Shown here piece by piece: positions 26,819 through 35,914 of a DNA stretch of 48,513 nucleotides. The notes under the pieces are model-generated. The model had not been told where the DNA came from, made no database searches, and was given only the letters and a program-made list of their open reading frames with translations. The DNA is from Chitinophagaceae bacterium (lineage in GTDB: Bacteria > Bacteroidota > Bacteroidia > Chitinophagales > Chitinophagaceae), in NCBI GenBank assembly GCA_947375185.1, contig CANCEU010000018.1:1-48513 (forward strand), given 5' to 3'. How positions within the stretch are numbered: position 1 is the first letter of the stretch; each line of letters starts with the position of its first letter. The position numbers and the translations under genes were made by a program.

Positions 26819-27258
26819 TCTCTTTCAAATTTCTTTTTCAAATATTCCATAACTGAAGGATCTTCCAATCCTTCCATATCACTCAATTCAATTTCGATGG
26901 CTTTAGTGCTTAATCGTATTTCAATTAGTGATAAAAAAATTGACCAAATAAAAGAAAGTAAACTAATTGAAAATACAAACTGTGCAATACTTTGATATTG
27001 AATGTAAATAAAAAACATCGATACTATTGAAAAGAATAATGAAACAACGCCATAGGTCTGCATGTTTCGTATCAATTTTAATCGATACTTTAAATTCTTG
27101 ATTTGGGTAAAGATGAGGTGTCTTTGTTCCTGCGTTTGATATTTGTCATGCAATACCCTAACACGGCTTGACAAAGCCAAAAAACGATTGGTGTAAGCTA
27201 ACATAATCAAGCTAATAGCTGGAAAAAGAAGCGCCGGTATATTTACAGTTAATTCCAT
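26815..27258 (-). CDS. DUF2721 membrane protein
   Basis: A 147-aa inner-membrane protein. A first helix (about 8-24, IPALLFPAISLIMLAY) is followed by a charged loop (RVRVLHDKYQTQEQRHLIFTQ) and then two more helices (about 69-110). An acidic C-terminal tail ends the protein. This layout and the first-helix/loop pattern are those of DUF2721, whose function is unknown. Convergent with the ABC exporter gene: the two stop codons overlap by 4 bases. Its start lies 41 bases from that of the divergent uvrC. Confidence 0.85.
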   Translation of the reverse strand: MELTVNIPALLFPAISLIMLAYTNRFLALSSRVRVLHDKYQTQEQRHLIFTQIKNLKYRLKLIRNMQTYGVVSLFFSIVSMFFIYIQYQSIAQFVFSISLLSFIWSIFLSLIEIRLSTKAIEIELSDMEGLEDPSVMEYLKKKFERD

Positions 27259-27275
27259 ACCACAAAAATATAAAG

Positions 27276-27283
27276 TATTTTTG
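27276..27283 (+). promoter_or_regulatory. Promoter -7 box of uvrC
   Basis: TATTTTTG, a perfect TAnnTTTG, ending 16 bases before the ATG at 27300. The sequence around it (TATTTTTGTGCT) is the same as at the purA promoter. Confidence 0.6.
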
Positions 27284-27299
27284 TGCTTTCACGGCAATA

Positions 27300-29099
27300 A
27301 TGGAAAAAGAGTTATTTAAAGAAATACAAGCAGGCCTGCCTCAGGAGCCAGGGATTTATCAATATTTTGATGAAAACGGGCATTTATTGTATGTGGGCAA
27401 AGCAAAGAACATCCGAAAAAGAGTAAGTTCCTACTTTCTATCCAATCATGGACATACACTCAAGACAATTGAATTAGTACAGAAAATAAAGGATATCCAA
27501 TTTACCATTGTGGACTCGGAGCATGATGCATTTATTCTTGAAAATGAACTGATAAAAAATTATCAACCCAAGTACAATATCAATTTAAAGGATGATAAGA
27601 CCTACCCGTATATCGTTATTAAAAAGGAAAATTTCCCGAGGGTATTTTTAACGAGAAGAAAAATAAATGATGGCAGTACTTACATTGGTCCTTTTACCAA
27701 TGTTATGGCTGTTAGAGAGTTAATAGATCATATTAAACATACAATTCCATTAAGGACTTGTACACTTCCACTTACTCCAAAAAATATAGAACAGGGTAAA
27801 TTTAAAGTGTGCCTAGAATATCATTTAGGGAACTGCCTTGGCCCCTGTCAAGGATACCAAACGCTCGAGGCTTACAATGAATCAATTGAACAAGTGCAAC
27901 ATTTACTAAAAGGAAATGTAAAACCTGTGATTTCGAATTTAAAAACACAGATGTTAGAACAAGCCAATAACATGGCTTTCGAAAAAGCGGCTATTACAAA
28001 AAAGAAAATAGAGGAGCTTGAACATTACCAAACAAAATCGGCAATTTATACAAAACAGCAGCATGCGATGGATGTATTTAGTATTGCACATGATGCTGAC
28101 CAGGCCTATGTTAGTTATTTGATGATAGAGAACGGTAGAATTATTCAAACACATATTCTTCCTTTAACTGTTCCTATTGAAGAAAATATAGAAACGATAT
28201 TAAATTTTGCTATACACTACTTTAGAAATAATTTAAATAGTCGTGCAAAAGAAATTATTATTCCTTTCGAATTAACGGAAAAAGTTTTTGAAGTAAAATA
28301 TACAATCCCACATGCTGGTGATAAAGAACAACTGCTAGCCCTTTCGCAAAAGAATGCAGATTATGCTTTAAAAGAATGGAAACACAAACAGGCTTTAGTA
28401 AGTGTTGAAAGTCCAATCTACAATGAGATATTAGAAGAGATGAAGCAGGTGTTACATTTGCAAAAAACTCCTAACCATATTGAATGTTTTGACAACTCTA
28501 ATTTTCAAGGCTCCTACCCAGTCTCTGCAATGGTATGTTTTAAAAACGGGGTACCTAGCAAATCGGACTATCGAAAATTTAATATTAAAACCGTTGTGGG
28601 TATTAATGACTTTGCTAGCATGAAGGAGTCGGTTGGCAGAAGATATAAATCGGTTTTAGAAAAGAAAATGCCTTTGCCTCAACTTATCATTATAGATGGC
28701 GGTAAAGGGCAATTAAATGCTGCATTAGAGGCATTAACCGAGCTTGGCATTCAAGATAAAGTAACTACCGTTGGCCTTGCTAAAAACATTGAGGAGTTGT
28801 TTTTTCCAGGTGATAGCAAATCAATTATTTTAGATTGGCATAGTGAGGCACATAAATTAATACGGAATATTAGAGACGAAGTACACCGATTTGGCATACA
28901 ATTTCATCGTAGCAAGAGATCAAAGGGTGCTTTAGAAACTGGCTTGGATAATATTGAAGGTATCGGACCTAAAACAAAAGAATTATTATTATTGCACTTT
29001 AAATCTGTACACAAAATAAAAGATGCAAAGCAAAGTGTATTGGCACAATTGATAGGCGAAAAAAAAGCCGCTATTTTATTAGCGGCTTTTGGAAAGTAA
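27300..29099 (+). CDS. uvrC: Excinuclease ABC subunit C
   Basis: Dual-incision nuclease of nucleotide excision repair. The product is 599 aa, family length. The N-terminal GIY-YIG nuclease (EPGIYQYFDENGHLLYVGKA, about 16-36) makes the 3' cut. The Cys-bearing CLEYHLGNCLGPCQG motif and the UVR helical hairpin (about 215-245) bind UvrB. The RNase-H-like domain (IECFDNSNFQGSYPVSAMV, then IIDGGKGQL) makes the 5' cut. The C-terminal helix-hairpin-helix (NIEGIGPKTKELLL) binds DNA. An 11-pair stem lies inside the last codons, with its T-run on the opposite strand. Confidence 0.97.
   Translation: MEKELFKEIQAGLPQEPGIYQYFDENGHLLYVGKAKNIRKRVSSYFLSNHGHTLKTIELVQKIKDIQFTIVDSEHDAFILENELIKNYQPKYNINLKDDKTYPYIVIKKENFPRVFLTRRKINDGSTYIGPFTNVMAVRELIDHIKHTIPLRTCTLPLTPKNIEQGKFKVCLEYHLGNCLGPCQGYQTLEAYNESIEQVQHLLKGNVKPVISNLKTQMLEQANNMAFEKAAITKKKIEELEHYQTKSAIYTKQQHAMDVFSIAHDADQAYVSYLMIENGRIIQTHILPLTVPIEENIETILNFAIHYFRNNLNSRAKEIIIPFELTEKVFEVKYTIPHAGDKEQLLALSQKNADYALKEWKHKQALVSVESPIYNEILEEMKQVLHLQKTPNHIECFDNSNFQGSYPVSAMVCFKNGVPSKSDYRKFNIKTVVGINDFASMKESVGRRYKSVLEKKMPLPQLIIIDGGKGQLNAALEALTELGIQDKVTTVGLAKNIEELFFPGDSKSIILDWHSEAHKLIRNIRDEVHRFGIQFHRSKRSKGALETGLDNIEGIGPKTKELLLLHFKSVHKIKDAKQSVLAQLIGEKKAAILLAAFGK
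29059..29090 (-). terminator. Terminator of the gld operon embedded in the uvrC coding end
   Basis: On the minus strand AAAAGCCGCTA and TAGCGGCTTTT form a perfect 11-pair stem with a 6-base loop, followed by eight T in all. The U-tract is on the minus strand, 31 bases after gldN. On the plus strand it codes KKAAILLAAF of UvrC and has only four T. Confidence 0.75.
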
Positions 29100-29120
29100 T
29101 TTATACTTAAAGATCTTAGA

Positions 29121-30113
29121 TTAATATACCCAACGATCTTGTTCAAAGTTATCAATACGCTGCATTGTTTTTTCAGCTAACTCTAATCTTTTCTTAGGAT
29201 CTTTTTTGAAAATATCACTCATTGATTGATCCTTGAAATTTTCGTAAGATGTTTTAACAATATGCCCATCAAAATATTTATGTTCCAATATTTTAGCCCA
29301 GTCAACGATGTCAGTGCTATTTTTAGGATTATAAATAGGAATTGACTTTAAGTCAGCTCTCAATTTTGGATAAGAAACCCAAAACAAAGGAGCCATGTCT
29401 TTTGCAGATTTACTTCCATCCGCATTAACCGAAGAATCACCAGGAATTTTCGCCAAAGGTGCAATACCTATGATTCTATAATACATTCTGCTACTCTTGC
29501 TATCAAAAACATATTGTGATTTTATTCTGAATGCATAAATAGAATCTGTTGCAAGTGCCTTTGAACCATCAGGTTGTAGCGTGTCGTATGTAGTGCCATC
29601 CAATCTTGTTACTGTTACAGGTCTCATTGGACCATTAAATAAAGTTTCAATATCAGCCAATGATTTTTTAGTAGTAAACAAATCATCAGAATAGGCGCTC
29701 ACATTTGCCGAGTCATTTACAAGTGCATTAATTAAAATGGCGATGAAGCGATCATTGGTTGCAGCAGCATTTTGCTCATACAATAACAATCTATTTTTCT
29801 TTTCTCTACCATCTATGTCTTCCCAAATTGTCTCATAAAACTGAACATCTTCTTTTCTTATGAGTGGAGTTTGATGATTTGTAGAATTTATTTTTTTCTC
29901 CAATGAGGTGTCACTAATGGTTTCTTGCAAAGCAGAGTCTGTGAAAAATCCATTTACTTCCTCATAAACCACCACAGGCTTAGTCTTAATATTACCAAAT
30001 TGATAAGTGGTTTTTTTTGCTGGAGCTTGGGCCATTAATTGAATGCACGCCAATAAACTCATTGAGCATAACCCTACAAACTTGACGATATTAAAATGTT
30101 TACTTGTTTTCAT
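29121..30113 (-). CDS. gldN: Gliding motility / type IX secretion protein GldN (PorN)
   Basis: Periplasmic partner of GldK that forms the outer-membrane-associated ring of the type IX secretion system. The product is 330 aa. A signal peptide (about 1-28, ending SLLACIQLMAQ) is followed by a mature domain with the family-like blocks ETIWEDIDGREKKNRLLLY, PVTVTRLDGTTYDTLQPDG, RMYYRIIGIAPLAKI and PLFWVSYPKLRADLKSIPIYN. It is the last gene of the gldK-L-M-N order, 30 bases after gldM. Identification rests on order, size, the signal peptide and these blocks. Confidence 0.92.
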   Translation of the reverse strand: MKTSKHFNIVKFVGLCSMSLLACIQLMAQAPAKKTTYQFGNIKTKPVVVYEEVNGFFTDSALQETISDTSLEKKINSTNHQTPLIRKEDVQFYETIWEDIDGREKKNRLLLYEQNAAATNDRFIAILINALVNDSANVSAYSDDLFTTKKSLADIETLFNGPMRPVTVTRLDGTTYDTLQPDGSKALATDSIYAFRIKSQYVFDSKSSRMYYRIIGIAPLAKIPGDSSVNADGSKSAKDMAPLFWVSYPKLRADLKSIPIYNPKNSTDIVDWAKILEHKYFDGHIVKTSYENFKDQSMSDIFKKDPKKRLELAEKTMQRIDNFEQDRWVY

Positions 30114-30143
30114 ATACTTTAAGTATTAAAATCAGCCTTCAAC

Positions 30144-31751
30144 TTATTTAAGGAAAAATGAAATGGTATTATTAATTCTACGATCTTTCTTAGCAGCATC
30201 TTCAGCAACAATATCAGTAATTAGGACCTGACTTCCTTGTGTACATTTTGACATCAAGTTAGCAGCTCCCGCAAAACTATTGTTATTGATATTAGCAGTT
30301 TCGATTCCTGCAAATCCTTTACCAGAAAATTGCATTTTAAAAGACTTTATTTTATATTTAATACCGCTAAAAATAAAATCATCTGGAACTTTAGTAGCAA
30401 GACCTTGTTGTAATTTAAATTCACTAGCACTTACTACTCCACCATAATAAGTTGGCTTGGTCAAAGTTCCCACTACATATGCTGCTTGTGGCTCAGGTAA
30501 TCCCTTAACTCTAATTCGTTCGTTTTTAGAATTTTTGCCATCACTAATGTTTAATTCTAAAACACCTTCTGCATTCGGGAATACAGAATATCTGCCGGGG
30601 CCTTTTTGCTCAATTTTTGCTGATCCTGAAACTACACTTACTTTTATAGCACCTGCGCCACCAACAGCACCTGAAATTGAAATTGGATTTCCATCAGGAA
30701 TACCATTATAAAAAACTTTCGTTGAATCTACTGAGAAAGCTAGTCCAGTTGGAATGCCTACTTTGTACTTTACGTCCGTTGATTTAGATTTTTGCTCACC
30801 CGATGAAGGATCCTTGTAAGTAACAGTTACATGTTTTGTAAAATCACCTGCACTTGATGCAACAGTTTTATATACACCCTGTCCATCTGCATTTAATGGA
30901 ACACTTGCTCCATCGATTGTTATTGTAGGTTTTGTATCCTGATTATATGCCCCCAATCCTGCAGTGATTACTAATTCATCACCTGCCATAACCATTGTTG
31001 AACTTGCGTTTGCAATAGCCGCAAGTGTTGTTGACATTCTAACTGAAGTTACTTGAGAATAACAATAGTCAATTAATTGAGCTTCGCTATTTCTAACATC
31101 ATTTTGAAATTTAGATAAGATTGCCAAACCCGCAATGGTAGGTGTCATGTGAAAATAGATATACGACCATTTTTCTTGGGGTGTATTCATTCCGTCAACA
31201 ATAGATTGATTGTCCTTATTGTTTAATTTTGGAATATCTAAATTAATGGGCAGCTTATTTACTTGAGTTGCAATAGTTGTATCAATATTAGCAAGGTCTG
31301 CCTTGTATTTAGCTAACAATGCATATAACTCCTCTCCTTTTGCTTGCTTATCCTTGCTATGATTTTCATTAGGTGCCAAAATTCTTGTAGTAGCCTCTAA
31401 ATCCTCATCATTGAAAGTTCCATCGGGTTTTAAATTAGAAGCCTGCTTTAATGAAGTTTTTAATTCTTCGATTTGTGCAGCTAATTTTTCAGATAATTCT
31501 TTAACCTGAACTGCTCTTGGTTTCCAATAAGCAACTTTTTCTGGAAATTGTTTTTTTATGCCTTCGTCATCAAAATCCGAAATCAACTTTGTGCTTCGAT
31601 CTGACAACTCTTTATTCGATCTTACGTAACTATCCTCGATTGTTTTAAATGCATTAAGAATTTCACTCGAAACATTTAGGGCAAGAATAGCAGTTAATAC
31701 CAAGTACATGATATTAATCATTTTCTGCCTTGGTTCTTTAGGTAATGCCAT
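30144..31751 (-). CDS. gldM: Gliding motility / type IX secretion motor protein GldM (PorM)
   Basis: Inner-membrane protein with a long periplasmic shaft that transmits torque from the GldL-GldM motor to the GldK-GldN ring. The product is 535 aa. The N-terminus MALPKEPRQKMINIMYLVLT and its single helix (about 12-28) are the diagnostic GldM start. A helical D1 region (about 30-215) is followed by three beta-rich Ig-like domains ending in INNTISFFLK. It lies between gldL and gldN with gaps of 33 and 30 bases, so one transcript. Confidence 0.95.
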   Translation of the reverse strand: MALPKEPRQKMINIMYLVLTAILALNVSSEILNAFKTIEDSYVRSNKELSDRSTKLISDFDDEGIKKQFPEKVAYWKPRAVQVKELSEKLAAQIEELKTSLKQASNLKPDGTFNDEDLEATTRILAPNENHSKDKQAKGEELYALLAKYKADLANIDTTIATQVNKLPINLDIPKLNNKDNQSIVDGMNTPQEKWSYIYFHMTPTIAGLAILSKFQNDVRNSEAQLIDYCYSQVTSVRMSTTLAAIANASSTMVMAGDELVITAGLGAYNQDTKPTITIDGASVPLNADGQGVYKTVASSAGDFTKHVTVTYKDPSSGEQKSKSTDVKYKVGIPTGLAFSVDSTKVFYNGIPDGNPISISGAVGGAGAIKVSVVSGSAKIEQKGPGRYSVFPNAEGVLELNISDGKNSKNERIRVKGLPEPQAAYVVGTLTKPTYYGGVVSASEFKLQQGLATKVPDDFIFSGIKYKIKSFKMQFSGKGFAGIETANINNNSFAGAANLMSKCTQGSQVLITDIVAEDAAKKDRRINNTISFFLK

Positions 31752-31784
31752 CTAAAAATATTTTTATTTGAATTTGCTATTAAA

Positions 31785-32333
31785 TTATTTTCCTTTTATC
31801 GCAGTAATCATATTACTATATACTGCATTCAATTCTGTCAAATTGTTAGCAAGTGCATTCAATTGATCTTTAGTGCGTGCTGCATCACCAACTGAACTTG
31901 TCATTGATTCAGACAAAGTCTTAACGCTTCCGTAAAAATGATTTAATTCGTCTAATGTTTTACCCATTGACTCAAATTTTGCATTCAAGTTTTTCAATCC
32001 TTCTGTTTGTGCACTGATTGCACCAATATTAACATTGGTATTTTCAATTGAAACCTTTACATCATTTAATGCTTTGATTAATTCAGAACTATCCAATGTA
32101 GCAGTTCCGCCGCCATCATGCGTATGATCCTGAGGATCAGAAGGAAGATATGCATATACTAAAAAGATTGCAGCTTCTGTAAACATACCAACAATCAAAA
32201 ATGTATTCGCAAATGGCCAGTGTAAAATTTTGAATAAAGCACCAACAATTACAACCGCAGCTCCAACTGATACCGCTTTGTCTACCCAATATTTAAAATC
32301 TTTTTTTACTTCAGGTTTTTGAACTTGACTCAT
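31785..32333 (-). CDS. gldL: Gliding motility / type IX secretion motor protein GldL (PorL)
   Basis: Ring stator of the proton-driven motor that works with GldM. The product is 182 aa. Two transmembrane helices (about 18-36 and 45-62; AVVIVGALFKILHWPFANTF spans the turn) are followed by a coiled-coil cytoplasmic domain (LIKALNDVKVSIENTNVN onward). A Glu in the second helix (GMFTEAAIFLVYAYLP) is at the position of the essential motor carboxylate. Gap to gldK is 64 bases, the largest inside the block. Confidence 0.94.
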   Translation of the reverse strand: MSQVQKPEVKKDFKYWVDKAVSVGAAVVIVGALFKILHWPFANTFLIVGMFTEAAIFLVYAYLPSDPQDHTHDGGGTATLDSSELIKALNDVKVSIENTNVNIGAISAQTEGLKNLNAKFESMGKTLDELNHFYGSVKTLSESMTSSVGDAARTKDQLNALANNLTELNAVYSNMITAIKGK

Positions 32334-32397
32334 AAATTGTTTTTATGTTTTAATGAATGATTTTTAATTAATACTTTGCAGTCAACTATTTTGCTTT

Positions 32398-33735
32398 TTA
32401 ATACTTAGGCGTAGTATACAATACACATCTAAACCCAATGTATGATTTTGCATTAAATTGATACTCAAAATTTCTTGTACTTACTTGACAATTGTAAGCA
32501 TTATCTTTCCAAGATCCTCCTCTTATTGATTTTCTTGCACGAGGATCTCTCTTCTCTTTTTGTTCATCTTTATCATCAACATCAAATTGATAGTTAGGAT
32601 TAAAATCTGAAGGTCCGCCTGCTTCATCATAAACAGTACTTGTCCATTCAGCCACATTACCTGCCATATCATATAAACCAAACCCATTTTCTGTAAATGA
32701 TTTCACTTTAACAGGTGTAATACCATCTACTTTAGTATCGCCACCAAAGTAATCCCCTCTACCTGGTTTAAAGTTGGCCATTAAACGTCCTTCTCTTGTT
32801 CGTGCATATGGTGCACCCCAAGGAAACATCGCATTGATTTTTGAATTTCCTCTTGCTGCATATTCCCATTCTGCTTCAGATGGCAAACGATAAACCCCAT
32901 CAATAATTAAATCTTTTTTACCTGGTCGACCTTGGTAATAATCACTATGCTCGGTTCTCCAATGACAAAAAGCAGTTGCTTGTTTCCATGAAACACCAAC
33001 TACTGGATAATCGTTATAAGATTTATGAGAGAAATACATGATCATTAAAGGATCATTTTCAGAATAAGAGAAATCTCTTCCCCACACTAAAGAGTCAGGA
33101 TAAATAGAGACTTCTTTTTTAATTTTGAAAAGACGCTTTTCATTTTTCAAACCTTTATTTGAGTTTGATAATTCAGCAGCTTTTTTCAAATCTACAAATG
33201 TATATCCGTAAATCATTTTATTAGGATCCAATTGTAATGGATGACCTTTTAATCTGTTTTGCTGTTGCAATACAACTTCGCTCAATCTAGAAGACAATAG
33301 TCCCTCAATATCTTTTTGAGATTTAGCATTGGCAATAAATTTATTCATTGCTGTAACCTTTGCCCAATCTACCTTCAACGTATCTTCATCAGGAATATTA
33401 GTCGTCTTTAAATAGTAATTTAAATACTTTAAAGAATCAGAAACATAATTAACAAAACGACGATATTGCTCATTCGTAATTTCAGTTCTATCCATCCAAA
33501 AACTAGAAACAGAAACCAATTTTTTATGATTCATCAATGAGTTATCAATTTGCTCATCACTAGCGCCCATATAATAGGAACCTCCGGGTATATAGGCCAT
33601 TTGAGCATCAGTTCTAACTCGAGTATTTCTTAAAACACCATTAGACTCAAATGCAAAAAACACTAAGGAACTCAATAAGACCGTCAATAGCATTAACGGA
33701 AACTTAAATTTTGCCATTTTTAAATTCTTAACCAT
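32398..33735 (-). CDS. gldK: Gliding motility / type IX secretion protein GldK (PorK), FGE-sulfatase fold
   Basis: Outer-membrane-side ring component with GldN. The product is 445 aa from the ATG at 33735 (439 aa if 33717 is used, with an A-rich leader). The body has the formylglycine-generating-enzyme fold: IPGGSYYMGASDEQ near 49-62, SSFWMDRTEITNEQYRRFV, then VGVSWKQATAFCHWR, RLPSEAEWEYAARG and GNVAEWTSTVYD. It ends with SIRGGSWKDNAYN and IGFRCV. The N-terminus has a hydrophobic stretch but no Cys, so no lipobox is visible, although GldK/PorK are described as lipoproteins. First gene of gldKLMN; a leader stem-loop lies at 33745-33777. No porP/sprF-like gene is adjacent. Confidence 0.93.
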   Translation of the reverse strand: MVKNLKMAKFKFPLMLLTVLLSSLVFFAFESNGVLRNTRVRTDAQMAYIPGGSYYMGASDEQIDNSLMNHKKLVSVSSFWMDRTEITNEQYRRFVNYVSDSLKYLNYYLKTTNIPDEDTLKVDWAKVTAMNKFIANAKSQKDIEGLLSSRLSEVVLQQQNRLKGHPLQLDPNKMIYGYTFVDLKKAAELSNSNKGLKNEKRLFKIKKEVSIYPDSLVWGRDFSYSENDPLMIMYFSHKSYNDYPVVGVSWKQATAFCHWRTEHSDYYQGRPGKKDLIIDGVYRLPSEAEWEYAARGNSKINAMFPWGAPYARTREGRLMANFKPGRGDYFGGDTKVDGITPVKVKSFTENGFGLYDMAGNVAEWTSTVYDEAGGPSDFNPNYQFDVDDKDEQKEKRDPRARKSIRGGSWKDNAYNCQVSTRNFEYQFNAKSYIGFRCVLYTTPKY

Positions 33736-33744
33736 AATTATTAT

Positions 33745-33777
33745 TTATAATAACGCTTGGAGACTCCAAGATTATAA
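33745..33777 (-). promoter_or_regulatory. Stem-loop/palindrome in the gldK leader
   Basis: CTTGGAG-A-CTCCAAG is a perfect 7+7 inverted repeat. It is flanked by TTATAAT and ATTATAA, which also pair, leaving a 4-base bulge. It lies between a candidate -7 box (33829-33836) and the gldK start, so in the mRNA it would be a leader hairpin. As DNA it could be an operator. Function is inference. Confidence 0.45.
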
Positions 33778-33828
33778 TATTTAAATTTTTTTTAATATCT
33801 TTCGCCCACAATGTCTTTAAAGTATGGA

Positions 33829-33836
33829 TAAAGTTA
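33829..33836 (-). promoter_or_regulatory. Candidate -7 box of the gldKLMN operon
   Basis: Minus-strand TAACTTTA, one mismatch to TAnnTTTG, with a TTG 16 bases upstream. It predicts a leader of about 90 nt containing the stem-loop at 33745-33777. Confidence 0.4.
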
Positions 33837-33865
33837 CGAAATCCATGCTTTACAAGGGGTGCAAA

Positions 33866-35905
33866 TTAATAATTTAGTTGATTGATAATTGTTAAAAAAT
33901 CCTTGATATTTGAAATTGGAGGCAAACATGTGTTATTATTACACATATAGTATTGATTATCAATGTTTTGTTTATTAGCAGAAAGACTTAGCAATGGATC
34001 TATGTTCCTAGCAAAAAGAGTCATTCTATGTGGTAAAAATGGTTTTAAAACCGATAATTGCTCCTGATGAGCCCTAGAACCTATACTCACAAGTTCGACA
34101 AAGCCTAAATACAGTATTGTAAAACTTTGAGCCCATATACTAAATGAAGCAGGATATTGGATGATCATTTTACGCATCGTAAATACCATTTTCCTTGCTT
34201 GTTGATTCCATTCGGGAATTGAAAACATATTTGCTAGGTACAACAAGTTATATGACATCATTGCATTGCCACTTGGTTGAGCGCCATCATAATTTTCTTT
34301 TTTCCGAATCACCAAATCCTTTTGATAGTCAGGTGTAAAATAATAAAAGGTATGTTCTTCATCTATAAAATGAGTTTGAACATATTCAGTCCAACGCTTA
34401 GCCTTATACAAATAATGCGTTTCCCCTGTAATTTCTTGTAAATAAATATATGCTTGAATTAAACTTGCATAGTCATCTAAAAATGCGGCACTACTATTTT
34501 TACCATTTGTGCTTACATGATAAAAATATCCAGCTTGCTCATTATACATATTGTTCTCCATCCACTGCATTGATTTTACAGCCTTCATAACAAGACCTTT
34601 ATCACTTAGTGCAGCAGCTTTACATAATGCAATGATCATTAAATTGTTCCAGGACAAAATAATTTTATAATCCAATCCTGGCCTAATTCTACTTTCTCTA
34701 ACTGCCAAAAGCTTTTGTTTGATAGCTTTAAATTCTTCGGCTTCACTAATTAAAAAATCATGTTGTGTCCATAAAATATTGGTGTGTTCCCAATTTCCTG
34801 TTGATTCAATTTGATAATACGCACAAAATGCTTCGAAGTTTTTTTCAGGAACAATCAAATTCAATTCATCATAATTCCATGTATAATATTTTCCCTCCAC
34901 CCCCTCACTATCTGCATCTAATGCTGCATAAAAAACGCCTTCTTGATTTGACAACTCCTTGTCTAAAAATTGTAAGGTTTCATTAATCACCTTTTTATAC
35001 GTTTCCTTTTGCGTAATTTGATACGCTTCTGCTAAAATGCTTATAAGTAAAGCATTATCGTACAACATTTTTTCAAAATGTGGTGCCTGCCAATGCCCGT
35101 CGGTACTATACCTTGAAAAACCACCGCCCAAATGATCATAAATTCCTCCTTGAATCATTTTATCCAAGGTTAAAGTAACCTGATTTAATGAATTTTTATC
35201 TTTGAAAATATAATAATGTCTAAGTAACATTTGTAACGCAAAAGTTTGTGGAAACTTAGGCGCATTTCCAAATCCTCCCCATTGCGTATCCGCTGATTGC
35301 ATAATACGACCTGCAATAATTTCTATATCTTCTCTAGTTGCAATTGATGCCCCTTCTAATTCTGTTTCGCTATTATTTAATTTGATATTTGCTTGCACTA
35401 AATGATTGGACAAATTTATTGCTTGTTCCGAAAGCTTATCGTAATTATTTTCAAAAGCTTCATGAACTGACTTTAACACATCCATCCAGGAAGCTCTGTT
35501 TTGCATGGCTACCGGCGGAAAATAGGTGCCCCCATAAAATGCTTTGCCATTGGGTAAAAGAAAAATATTTAATGGCCATCCACCACTCCCTGTCATGGCT
35601 TGTAAAGCATCCATGTAAATATGATCAATATCGGGGCGCTCCTCTCTATCTACTTTAATATTAATGAAATGTTCATTCATATATTCAGCAACGTCTAATG
35701 ATTCAAAGCTTTCTCGCTCCATTACATGACACCAATGACAAGCAGCATAACCAATGCTCAATAAAATGGGTTTGTTATTTTTAGCAGCTAAGGCGAAAAT
35801 ACTTTCAGACCAAGCTATCCAATTGACAGGATTATGGGCATGCTGAAGCAAGTATGGACTTGTTTCATGTATAAGTTCATTTGTAAAGTGAGGAATTGCA
35901 TTCAT
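33866..35905 (-). CDS. Thioredoxin-domain protein of the YyaL/SPATA20 family
   Basis: A 679-aa two-domain protein. The N-terminal thioredoxin-like domain (about 1-160) begins [21 protein letters not shown] and carries CHWC (Cys56-Cys59) in [13 protein letters not shown]. The remainder is an alpha/alpha-toroid like that of N-acyl-glucosamine epimerases ([43 protein letters not shown]). The family is widespread, and its reaction is not established; no signal peptide, so cytoplasmic. Third gene of DUF4271-hemD-YyaL, 9 bases after hemD. Confidence 0.92.
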   Translation of the reverse strand: MNAIPHFTNELIHETSPYLLQHAHNPVNWIAWSESIFALAAKNNKPILLSIGYAACHWCHVMERESFESLDVAEYMNEHFINIKVDREERPDIDHIYMDALQAMTGSGGWPLNIFLLPNGKAFYGGTYFPPVAMQNRASWMDVLKSVHEAFENNYDKLSEQAINLSNHLVQANIKLNNSETELEGASIATREDIEIIAGRIMQSADTQWGGFGNAPKFPQTFALQMLLRHYYIFKDKNSLNQVTLTLDKMIQGGIYDHLGGGFSRYSTDGHWQAPHFEKMLYDNALLISILAEAYQITQKETYKKVINETLQFLDKELSNQEGVFYAALDADSEGVEGKYYTWNYDELNLIVPEKNFEAFCAYYQIESTGNWEHTNILWTQHDFLISEAEEFKAIKQKLLAVRESRIRPGLDYKIILSWNNLMIIALCKAAALSDKGLVMKAVKSMQWMENNMYNEQAGYFYHVSTNGKNSSAAFLDDYASLIQAYIYLQEITGETHYLYKAKRWTEYVQTHFIDEEHTFYYFTPDYQKDLVIRKKENYDGAQPSGNAMMSYNLLYLANMFSIPEWNQQARKMVFTMRKMIIQYPASFSIWAQSFTILYLGFVELVSIGSRAHQEQLSVLKPFLPHRMTLFARNIDPLLSLSANKQNIDNQYYMCNNNTCLPPISNIKDFLTIINQLNY

Positions 35906-35914
35906 GAATGCAAT

